This document shows, in pieces, positions 1-12,000 of a DNA stretch of 64,000 nucleotides (position 1 is its first letter; each line of letters starts with the position of its first letter). A model generated the notes under the pieces. It ran no database searches, had not been told where the DNA came from, and saw only the letters and a list, made by a program, of their open reading frames with translations. Made by a program: the position numbers and the translations under genes. This stretch comes from Undaria pinnatifida (taxonomy: Eukaryota > Sar > Phaeophyceae > Laminariales > Alariaceae), in assembly GCA_012845835.1 (NCBI GenBank), contig JABAKD010000013.1, positions 12,421,701 to 12,485,700 on the forward strand, written 5' to 3'.

Positions 1-90
1 GGCCGCGCCCTCAAGGAGTTCCGCGTGATAATGCTGGACCAGAGGGGGACAGGAAGGAGCAGCCCAGTGACGCACAGCACGCTCGCCGAG
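1..90 (+). CDS. Iminopeptidase exon 1 of window (partial)
   Basis: Open from the window edge in frame 1. It encodes the LDQRGTGRSSPV segment, the conserved strand/loop after the oxyanion region of S33 enzymes, and ends LAE with a GT donor at 91. The donor merges directly into a GGT-rich microsatellite, so the GT choice rests on homology and phase 0 joining to exon 2. The upstream HGGPG-type motif lies outside the window. Confidence 0.85.
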
Positions 91-3000
91 GTTGGTGGTA
101 TGAGGGGTGAGGGTGGTGGTGGTGGTGGTGGGAGTGGTGGTGGGAGTGGTGGGAGTGGTGGTGGTAGTGGCGGTGTTGGCGTTGTCGATGTTGGTGTCGA
201 TGATGGTGTCGTTGATGGTGTTGTTGTTGTTGGTGGTGGTGGTGGTGGTGGCGGTGGTAGTGGTGCTGTTGTTGGTGCTGTTGCTGTTGCTGTTGCTGTT
301 GTTGTTGCTGTTGCTGTTGCTGTGGTTGTTGTGATTGTGTTGTTGATAGTATTCTCGTTGTTGCTTATTTACCTCCATGTCGGTCGTCACTTTCTTGTCA
401 CCCGTTCTCCAGATGGACAGCGCGGAGGCTCAGGCGACCTTTCTGGAACATTTCCGGGCCGATGCCATCGTGGAAGACTGTGAGGCGGTGAGTCTCGGAA
501 AGGGAACTAAAACATGATTTCAAACCAGAATGGTACGGAGAAGAAACAAAATAAAACACAACAGAAACACAAAGCGACAGCGCCAGCAAACACTGCGGTG
601 ACGAAAAGCTAAATACTGATGCACCCTACCACAGCAGTAGTCTACGTAAAGGCAGCTGCTACGAAAACTCATGTTTCTGCTACTGCTACTACTACTAGTA
701 GTAGTAGTGCTACTGCTACGGAGCCAACAGACAAATATCTCCGCTACTAGTAAATTAACGCGTGCGGCCGTTTTTCTGTGAACCAAGCTTGAGATCGCTT
801 CCGTTGAACTATGCGCATAAGCGCCAAAACCTTGCACTAATACTACTCCTCCTTACCTTAAACAGGTGCGGCGAAAGCTTGTCGGGGCAGACGCGAAGTG
901 GACAGTGCTAGGCCAATCTTTTGGCGGCTTCTGCCTGCTGACCTATCTCTCAAAGCACCCGGAGGCCTTGAAGGCCGGTCTTTTCACAGGGGGGTTACCC
1001 CCCGTTGGACGCCCGCCTGCTGAGGTTGGTGCAAACCCCATAAATTATGGTTACCCCCGTTGAATACACGCCTGCTGAGGTTAGCTGAAACCACTTAAAT
1101 GTGGGTTTCCTCTCGTTGCACACAGGCCTGCTGGGTTTGCGGAAAGCCCATAAATATTGGTTTCCCCCCGTTGCAAAAACGCCTGATGGAGTCAGCGAAA
1201 ACGGTTACGAATATATCGAATCGTCCTCTATCTTTTCACGGGCGGGTTAGTGGGCCATCCCCCGTTGAACGTCCGCGTGCTGAGTTAGCACAAACCCCAT
1301 AATAGCGCAGGTTCCGAAGTTGCAAACACGCCTGCTGAGTTAGCGCAAACCCCAAAATGCAGGTTTCCTCCATTCCAAACATGCCTGATAAGGTCAGGGA
1401 AAACCTCTTAAATTCTGGTTACCCTCCGTTGAGCGCCCGCCTGCCGGGGTTAGTGCAAACCACATGAATCCTGGTTTCCCCCCGATGCAAACAAGCCTGA
1501 CGAGGTCATCGAAAAGCGCATAAAAAATGCCGGCATCGTCCGGTCTGTTCTCAGGGGGGTTGTATCCCCTATCAGCCCCCCGCCTGCTGAGGTCAGCGCG
1601 AACCCCGTGAATGCTGGAGCCACATGAGGGTGGTGGACGGGGTGGTGTACTCAGTTTGTGCATGGCCGTAGTCGTATGACCATAGACCCTCGCATCCCTA
1701 CTATGCCGGGACGGAGCATGTCGCGTTTTCACGAACCAGGCAGACGTTGCTTGCACCAAGCAAGCGCGAAGCGCCGTGAGGTGATCGGCGAGTCGGTTTA
1801 AGGGTAAACTGCATCCTTCCAAGAAGGGTGGTGGAGGGGGGGGTGTACTTGGTTTGTGCATGGCCGTGGTCGTATGACCATAGACCCTTGCATCCCTGCT
1901 ATGCCGGGACGGAGCACGTCGGGTTTTCACCAACCAGGCAGACATTGTTTGCACCAAGCGCAAAGCGCCGTGAGGTGTTCGGCGATTCGCATTAAGGGTG
2001 AACTGCATCCTTCCAAGAACCGCTCGTAAGACGGACTTCGGCACCTTGTGGCCTACTTTTTTGCTTATGGATGACAGCGCCAATGAACTGCTTCGTTTTC
2101 TGGTGTGGCGACTCCAGAGACAGCAATGGGCATTACTGCATGTAACTGCCTCGTGGGTGCCTTACCATATTCACACTACGTGGTGCGTTCATTTCCCTTG
2201 TGCGGAGTTAGGGTTCTCCACCCCGCACAATATTATCTACTAGATAACCATCATGGTGACCGCCAAAAAAGGTGGTGAAGGGGGGCGGGGGCAAAGCGGG
2301 ATCAGGGGGGGCGGGGGGGGGGCGTAGTTACGCGTGCAATTCCGCTGTCTTCTGCATGTGTTTCGCGAGCCGGGTATATCTGCTGCGAGTTTCGCGGTGT
2401 ATCACCGCCGAAAAAACGGATGATAAGAGGTATGTACCAGTTGGGGCACAGCGCGTGTGCTCAATCTATTTTCGTTTTGTTTTCTGCTCTCTGCGCCTAG
2501 ACTTGCTGATGTGATGCTGTTTTTCCTGGCTTTCTGCTTTTCATGTACATAATGTGCTGTCCAGGTGTATCGGGCGACGTACCGCAGGGTTGCCGAGCGA
2601 AACAGGCGTTTCTACAAACGGTACCCAGGGGACATCGACAAGGTAAATATTACACCTCACCAGCTATTGATACGTCATGCCCAAGGTTTCCGGATAATTC
2701 ATTCGCTTGAGGAGTTCTACATCCCACGCAAACACTGCTTTGCGACTATTGATACGTCATTCGCAAGGTTTCCGGGTAATTCATTCACTTGAGGAGTTGT
2801 ACATCCCACGCAAACGCTGGCTGTGCGAAAAATGAAAGTGCAACCCGACGGGCAATCTTTTGACCTATTTATCTAGCGAATAATACTGACCGAAATCGCC
2901 CTTGACAAAAATCCAGAGGATTCGTCTTCAACGAGTGAAAACGCTCGACCGGAGTATCACGCAGCTTGCAAAGATGAGTATCGACCATTAAATTGATCGA

Positions 3001-6000
3001 ACTCACAGCTGACGTACGTGAAACAGTTTCTTTTCAATACTCTGTCAAACGTTCGGCATGAACATTATTGCCTTCCTTCAACGGGGCGTTGATTGCATTG
3101 GGTTTGTTTCGTTATCAAAATGCGACACTGAATTTTTGCCCTTGCATGACCCCGTAGCCCTGCACGCAGTTAGTCCCGTCTTCGATGATTTCACTCCGGA
3201 GAGGAAAGCGTATTGTTTATGGAGGGAGTGCATGTGTATTTTACTGTCTACCGACGTAGCGCTGTTTGCTGAGAACAGCAGCGGAGGAGCACAAAGGTAG
3301 CAGCAGTAGTGTGCTCGCTAGTGCCTCGCTGGCTTCACCTATGCAGCGGCACGAGTATAACAGAGGCAACACAAGCGGGCGACACGAAACTGCTTGCTGC
3401 TGTTGATGCTAAGACGGCGATGTTGTGGTTTTATGCATATACGAAGTACAACAACAAGCACCCGGTTGACCGCTTGGGGGCTTTCGAGGGAACAATTATA
3501 CATGGTTTTTCACTGATTGGGTCAGTTTTTCGCGAGTCGAGTCGGGGCGTGTCGTTCGATCCGACCTGATCTGTGATATTAGAAAAACTTTTGACCCAAC
3601 CCGGCCCGATTGAACACGTGAGATCTCGAACGTCGCCTGACCCGACCGACCGACTCGATCCGCGAGATTTTGAACACCTCTTGCACATATATCGATAATA
3701 ATTTGCTACTTATATCGGTAGGGGTGCAGCAGAAGTTTCTGAGAAGTTTCTGTGAAGTTTCTGAGGTCCCAACATGAGGAGCTCAATATCTCACCCGACC
3801 TAAACATGCCTTCGAAGACATTCGTGCCCGCAAGGCCACCGACGCTTCTCTGCGCCAGTCCCAAAACCGAGGTACTCGTAAAGTGATCGTACTAACCCAT
3901 CTTTTTTTTTTTTTTTTATCCTCCGGCGGATGGGGAAAAATAAAGCTTTAGCTCACCACACTTCCACGTATTTTCATACGCGTCGTGTGTCGATTTAACT
4001 CAGTTGCTTTCGCAGCCCAACGCTATCGTTCTGCGCTTGAAGATCTCAACCGGACCGTTATACCTTATTTTGGCGCAAAAAGTGCACTCCGACCATGGGA
4101 TGACGCTTACGTATTATAGCATCGGCTCGTACAGAGCACGCTGAGCTGCCTGGGTAGGGTGTGTGTCCGAACTGGTGTAAAGGAGCTGCGTGAACGGCAC
4201 GCGCGCGGGCAACATAGTGACGTTGCATTGTGCTGCGCGGCTCGATCTTCCTCTTAAGTCTCTTGAGATCCATGGCGGCGGCAGCAGGGGGGTGGGCACC
4301 CATCATTTTGAATTCGTACCGAGTTTAAAGGCCACTCGCTCGAGTGGCTCTAGCTGCTGTACCTCGTTTTGCTCAGGGCCGTCCCTAGCGAAAAGCAAAA
4401 AAATCGCGATGTTTCCTGACAAAAAACCACGATGATGCCTGACATTTTGAAATGATTATTTGTCGTCTTTTACTATTACAATAGTAAAATCGCGAGTTTT
4501 TTTTGTTGAGAATCCTGACATCAATTATTATGAATATTTTTTCAAAAATGGTTCAAAGTCAGCTTTCATTCTTGACGAAATATCATTCGTGAAAGCGTCA
4601 CGTTTTTTTTGTTGTCCTTTTTCCCCGACTTTTTCGTGCGTCCGTTAAGAATGACCCTAAAACAAGTTTGGAGAGGCCGCAGCGTAACAACCGATGTGAT
4701 CTGGCGGTGTGTAGCATATCGCAACACCGAAAATACGCAAAACAAACGGGATAAAAATAGCTTTTTCGCGCGAGTTTCTCCGCACGGCTGAAAAAAAGAG
4801 GCGTTAAGAGTACCCACTGTATTCATATTTAGAGTATTGTGTACGAAGCATTATGCACCCCATTTCAACACCGAGTTTGGACCACTCGCGCTAGTGGCTC
4901 TGCACCTCATTTCAAAAACAGACTTGAAAACACATTTTGACCGCCAAGCGTAAGGAAAAATTTCATGGCGGTGCATATCAAGAAACTGAAGGCACAACGC
5001 GACGGGATAGTTTTTTTACGAGAGTAGCTTTGAGCCGCTTATGAATGAGACCGTACAAGTATGTACAATTGTACTATACTGTAAAAATAAAAATACACTC
5101 CAGTTGTGAGATCGAAGATTTTTGTCGAAACTCATCTTTGCAAGCGGTGTGTTGTACAGTATATCTAATATATCCGATGATTCACCTTGTAACCGGTTCG
5201 AGCCCCCCCGAGTGCATACCATAACGTACTTGGATGGTACTCGCAGGGATTTTTTCTTGTGCAAACATTCGTGGAAAGCGCGAGAGGTTGAGTTAACGAA
5301 ATAAGATGATGAAATCGTTGGGAATAATAAACCTTCTTCGCGACGAAAATGAAGGCATGTACCGGGGGGGGGGAGAAGGGACGAGACGTGTGCCCTGAAG
5401 CTGGAAAGTAAAAGTGAGATTAGAAAGAAAAGAAAAGAAGAAAAAAAAAACTGGGGAGTGTGGCTCTACCCACGTGTCGGGTACAACTGGGTCGAAGCGT
5501 GTTTGAATACGCTTGCTGAATAACGTGTTCTGTGTAACCACGCGGCGTGCCGCTACGGCGTAGATCGAGGAGAGAAGATAAAATACTCGTACACCGGATA
5601 CCAAATACACACCAGGTGGGTCAATACCGTTCTGTCAGAGACCGTACCATATAAACCACACACAGGAGGTAAGCCGCACCTGATTGTCACCGGCTGCACC
5701 ACTCACATATATACGGGCAGTATCGTTATCATCAAAGCCCGGGTCGTATCATTAACATCATCGACTGCCCCGCGGGGGGGCAGCTCCACACTCCGAGGCA
5801 TATACCGAATAATGCCTCGACACATAATACGAAACCCCAGAATATACGAAACCGCCAAATATCCGCGGACCCGTATCGAACAACCGCATACCACAAACAG
5901 CCCCCCTATTCGGTGCTCGATACGATAGGTCCCGAACAACTTATCACCAATTGCCAGGTAAAACGGCAAATCCCAAATTCCATAATAAATCATTGCCAAG

Positions 6001-9000
6001 GTAAAACGGCAAGCCCAAATTCCGTCATGAAGAATTGCCAAGGTAAAACGGCAATCCCTATACCAAATCTCTCAATCTCCATTCCAGCATTGATCTCCCA
6101 ATCTAAAGCGAGACAGTAACTATACGGGAAGGGAAAAATCCAACAAACAAGAGTATGCTGGTAAAATCCTCAACCAAAACCAATAACACCGTCTTCACTA
6201 AAAATAGCATTCCGCCCGATAACAACGGCCCCCCTGTTGTACAAAAATATCACACCGCCCGATAACATCCGGCCCCCCTGTTGCGTACTCTGGGCGAGTA
6301 GGACAACAGAACGTGTCTGATATAGGGCATCTCAAATCGAACTATAACAGCCCCCCTGCTATTAATAGGTGCTCACCACGGGAGTATGCAAAAGGTAATG
6401 ATTGCATCTGAATTTAAAAGTACTAAGGATACTAGTAATTTTTAATTTTTTGGGTCCCCTGTACGTTGTGCATACTTAACCAATAGCCAACGTGTACGGC
6501 ACGATTCATCAAGACCATCGGCATATCTTACTGGCGTGTTAACCTTACTCGACGCATGAGTACATCCCAATACTTTCTCCGATTCCCTAAAAATAACTTC
6601 TCCGTTCCACTCACCCAATACCCCAATAATACCCAAAAAAATAAATAAATGCAAGAAATCACCACAAATTCATCACAAAGTTGCGGTGAAAACGAAACGC
6701 CTCCGTGTGCAAAGGCTTGGTGAGAAAATCAGCATGCTGCAGTGTCGACGCTACGTGGACAACCTCAAACTCCCCGTTAGCAACACGTTCCCGAAGGAAG
6801 TGATGACGGACATCAATGTGCTTACTGTTGGGAGTGGTCACAGGGTTTTTCGCCAAATGTATCGCCCCCTGGTTATCTTCCTTCACCGTGGTACACCCAA
6901 CGTCGCGGTCCGGGAAAATAAAACTCCAGAGATACCGCATGAAAATCGTCTCGCGAAAACCCGTGGCCATCGCCACATACTCTGCCTCCGTAGACGAAAG
7001 CGTAACGGATTTCTGCGTCCTAGAGTAGAACGATACACAGGCACCAGCACACATGATAACTCCACCAGAGACAGACCTTCGGTCATTGGCCTCGTGCGCA
7101 TAGTCCGCGTCCACGTACAACTCCAGCTGAACTCCATCACTCAGACCCCTCTGAAAAGTAATACCGTAACTACTCGTCGATTTGATGTACATCACGATGT
7201 GCAGCGCTGCCTGCCAATGCAATAACTTTGGCGCTGCAGAGTACCTTGCCACCGCTCGAACCGCGTTAAGGATGTCCGGGCGGGTCTGGTTCGCCAGCCA
7301 CATCAAATGCCCTACCAACGACCGAAAAGGCTCATCAACGTCTGGTTCATCGTGGTCAAACACCTCAAGCTTTAGGTCAACCACCGCAGGGATGCTCTTG
7401 CCGCGAGTGACACCAAACTTCGCTACGGTACTTTCAGCGAAAACCTGCTGTGATATCGTCAACTTCCCTGCATCCCAGTCTCGAGAAAATCGGCAACCTG
7501 CGTACCACCGCAACTCCCCCAGGTTGTTGATAGGAACGAACTGGTTCAGGTCCTCACAAAACTTGTCACACCTACTCTTAAGCCCCATCGTAAATATGTC
7601 ATCCACATGCACTACTACTACGATAGAAACGGCCCCCGCTTCAACCAAACGCATAACACACGCATCAGCCTCACACTGCTCAAAACCAAGACCCCTCATG
7701 CCGCGTACCAAGTGATGGTGCCATTGCCGCGACGCCTGCTTCAAACCATACAGGCTGCGGCACAACTTAACCACCTTACCGGACATCGACCCGCACCCCT
7801 TGGGGAGGCGCATGTAGACATCCTCACTTAGCTCTGACTGGACAAACGCCTGCTCGGCATCAAAATGGCATAAATCCAATTCCAACTCGCACGCTATGGC
7901 AGCCAGCAAACGAATACTCGCAACTGATGGGCACGGGGAATACGTCTCGAAATAATCAACGCCTGCACGCTGCCCAAAGCCCCGCGCTACCAGCCTGGCC
8001 TTTGCCCGCACTACTCCACCAAATTCGTTGACCTTCCAAGAATAAACCCACTTAGCAGAGATTACGTTGATGCCGTTTCGTTGCTAAGTGTCACCACATC
8101 TCTTGTCCACCACAGCGCCGAACGTCCCCGCGCGGTACAGACCGTCGAACTCAGTGTCCATGGCATCGAACCACACATCTCCGTGTTCATCCTCGCACGC
8201 TTCGCGATACGAGTCGGGCGTTACCAACTCACTCGCAGGGCATGAAGGCAGTTCAGGAGCGGGCATGTGCGGAGGAGACTGGTCGGCAATGATCATAGCG
8301 ATATTCTCCCGCGCGGCTAGCATCGAAACGAAGCCATGCTGCGGGCCCAGGCCCCCCCGTTGTCGCGCCGCCGACCGCGTCACCGCCGGCGATACCCGCG
8401 GTTGCTGCTGCTGCTGCACCGGCACCTCCACAGAGGGTGGAGGCGCGGGCGAGGATTCCGGCGGTGCAACGGTCGCGGGCGGCGCAGGGGGAATGAACAC
8501 GGGCAAGGACTCCGGTGATGCAACGGTCGCTGACGTCGGCTTCTGCTGCTGTGGTACGGACGACGCAGCAGGCAGGGGCGTGGGCGAAGACTCCGGCGTT
8601 ACACCAGTCGATGGCGTCGACGGCTGGTACCACACCTCGAAGCCCCGCGGCGCTTGCGATTGCTGGGCTGGGTCACTGACAGCCCCCCCCTTAGCCGGCG
8701 ACGGGGACCCGGCAATCGCGGTCCCTCCACCGAACGGCGCGCGCCGATAGCCCCACGTCACATCGGTCGAGTAGCTCGCGATGCCTGATGGCGACAGCAT
8801 GATCTTGCTGCAATCCGAGGCGTGGTCGTTGCCGGAGTTCAGGTAGAAGCAGGGTTCCCCCTTTGGCTCTGACTTAGCCGCCCGCTTGACCTTGTGGCGT
8901 CCCGGCATCATGTATGGAAGTACGGGGCCCCTGTAAGGCCTCCCGTGGAACTTCTCGAACGAGCACATCATGCCGGGCTTTTCATCCACCCGCGCCATGA

Positions 9001-12000
9001 GGTTGAGCGCGTCGCACATCCACGTCCATGCTTCCGGCCACGTGCGTTCATAGTTGAGCGCCTTGGCCGGAAACTCCACACCATCGAACATGGTCTGGAA
9101 CTCCAAGAACGCAGCGTGACCCCCCTCGGCAACAAGAGCTAGCTTCCGCTCCACCCGCCCGTTGCGCTTCGGGCCGTCGACGGACGTGAACTCGCGGCGG
9201 ATGTTGTTGTCGACCATCAGCCTTTGGAACTCGGCGTTAGTGAATTCGGAGGCGTTGTCAGTGCGAAGGCATTCCGGCTGCCCGTAGGCATTTACGGCCG
9301 CCAGGAAAGTGCGGAAACCGAGGGTGACGGTGGCCGCGCTCTTGTCCGGCAGAAATACCGGCCAGCCCATGTTGGTGGCGTCGTCGACGATCATCAAACA
9401 GTACCGAGCGCCGCCTGTTGACGTCGGCATAGGTCCTGCGAGGTCGGCGTACAGGCGCTGCATCCGCTTCTCAGCACGGCACGACGTGGACTTAGCGACG
9501 GCTTTGCGGATCCCCTTCCCCCCCGCGCACCCGTCGCAATACCCCAAACGTCCCGTCACGTTGATTCCCATTTGACGAGCAGTCTCACGTAAAACGGTAT
9601 CGTGGGCGTGGCCAAGGGAACAGTGCAAGTCGTTGATGTCTATCCATCTCTGCCTACCAGGCCTTAACACTGCAGCAGCAAGTGCAGGGGGTTTCTCGTG
9701 TCTCGCTACTCGAGTGGCCTCAACGTAGTTGCCGAACTTCTCCTTGCGGAAAAACACGCGTCCATCGAGCATGTGCGCCCCTTCGTGGTCAAGGGTAATG
9801 ACGTGCTCCTCTTGGATCACGTTGAATGAGCAGAGGTCGAAAGGTACGCCAGGCACAAACGCCACATTCCTCAAGGTCACTGCTACGTCTTCAGCACAAT
9901 GCATCACTACATCAACGCAACCAAAAAACTGTATCTCCATCTTCTTTCCGTCACCAATGATCAAATACTTCTCGTCGGGGGCAGGGGGTCTCTTGTTGTA
10001 AAAGAGAGCAGAATCACCAGTACAATGGATGGAAGCAGCACTATCTCCAATCAGAATCTTACTCCCAGGCCTTGTAGGCCTCACGAGACCACCCCCAACA
10101 GAAAGAGCATGCCACTTGCCTAAAGACGTTAAGTGCGCGACGAAGAGGGTGGGCCACTCGACCTGCTGTTCACTGCTGGCCGGCGCCTGGCTGTCGATAG
10201 TCGAGGAAAGCGGCCCGCCCTCGTAGGCTCCCCCGGCTCCTCCACTTCTCGGCTTTGGCTGACCATCGTCGCCCACACCGCCCCCGTCCCATTGTTGTGC
10301 GCCTCCGCCCACACCGCCCCCGTCCCATTGTTGTGCGCCTCCGCCCACACCGCCCCCGTCCCATTGTTGTGCGCCTCCGCCCACACCGCCCCCGTCCCAT
10401 TGTTGTGCGCCTCCGCCCACACCGCCCCCGTCCCATTGTTGTGCGCCTCCGCCCACACCGCCCCCGTCCCATTGCTGTACGCCTCCGCCCATACCGCCCC
10501 CGTCCAATGCGTCGCCGTGAATTACGAAGCCAGTTTGGTGCTGAGGCCAAGCTCCCGGTGGTGGTGGTGGTGGTGTGCTGCTGTAGTGCTCCTGGGGGGG
10601 CGGAGGGCCGTGCGGAGGGGCCGCGACAATGTTTGCATGCATGCGGGTGGGCGGAGCAGTGCGGCATTGCCTGGCCATGTGACCGTAAGCTCCACAAGTG
10701 CTGCAGACCCCCGAAAAAGCGTTCGGTGCTCGACAAATGTCGGACTTGTGCCCGAGGGCACCACACCGACCGCACTTGTACACTTCCCCCATGGACGCTC
10801 CTGGAGGCGGAGGAGACTCCGGCTGGTACCACCCACTTCCGGTGTTACCTGCCCCACCATTGCCCCCCGGCCTCAGCTGGTGCTGGGGCTGCTGCTGCGG
10901 CTGGGGTGGGTGCTGCTGCTGTTGCTGCTGGTGCTGGTAACTATGGTCTGCACCCCCACGCTGCTGCTGTTGCCCTCCCCCCAACTGCTGCTGCTGCTGC
11001 TGCCCATACGGCCGCTGCTGCAGCTGCTGTTGCTGCCCAAACGGCCGCTGCTGCCGCTGCTGTTGCTGCCCATACGGCCGCTGCTGCTGCTGCTGTTGCT
11101 GCCCGTACGGCCGCTGCTGCTGCTGCTGTTGCTGCCCATACGGCCGCTGCTGCTGCTGCTGTTGCTGCCCATACGGCCGCTGTTGCTGCTGCTGTTGCTG
11201 CCCATACGGCCGCTGTTGCTGCTGCTGTTGCTGCCCATACGGCCGCTGCTGCTGCAGCTGTTGCTGTCCATACGACCGCTGCTGCTGCTGCTGCTGCCCG
11301 GCGCCTAATCTGCCCTGAAAACCCCCACCGACGGCGAGGGCGTGGGGATCCGCCAACGGCGCAGCAGCCATTGACACGACCGCCGCTAACTTCCGCTCCT
11401 CCAACTCCTTCGTCTTGCGGTTAGCGTGGGAGGTGCGGACGATTCCCTCCATCTCCGATCGCGTGAGGCCGGGTCGAAGCAAGCTGGTGCGCTGCTCCAC
11501 GTCGTAAAACTCGGACGGGAGACGACGTGTTAGTATGCGAACCACGTCGCGATCCGACTTGCGGATACCCAATGTGGACAGCACATTGAGCTTCCCTTCA
11601 GCACGGGCAAAGAACAGCTTGGGGTCCTCATCCCCCTGCATCTCTATGTTCTCGAAGTCTTTCTCGAGGTGATCTCGTTCGGCATCACCCTGCGGCTGAT
11701 ACCAGGCCATCACAGCCTTCCATGCTCCCTCCACCGACCCAGCGGCATGCATCCGTTCCTCCACAGGCTGTCCTTGCATGGCTTCCATGAGAAATTCCCA
11801 TGCCTTCTCGCACTTCTCGACTCTCTGCTGCCCATGAAGATAGATGGATCGGTTGCGCTCCTCCATCCCTCCTAAGCCCCCGGCTATCCGAATAGGGTCG
11901 CTCGTGGGCTCAAGCGCCCCGATCAGACCCCGCGCCGTCAAGAAAGCTTGGAACCTGTGTGACCACAGGTGCAGCTGACTCCGCCCATCAAACTTAGGCA

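Noticed and set aside
107-334. Gly/Val-rich open frames at the left edge
   Set aside because: They arise from the GGT/GTT microsatellite filling intron 1; homology and phase place exon ends at 90 and 413.
8088-8750. 220-codon plus-strand frame
   Set aside because: Antisense shadow of the Pro-rich C-terminal part of the Copia polyprotein.
10133-11424. Two ~390-codon plus-strand frames (Leu-rich, Ala-rich) and a ~660-nt minus frame
   Set aside because: Shadows of the Gln-rich and WDGGG repeats of the Copia Gag-Pol frame on the minus strand.
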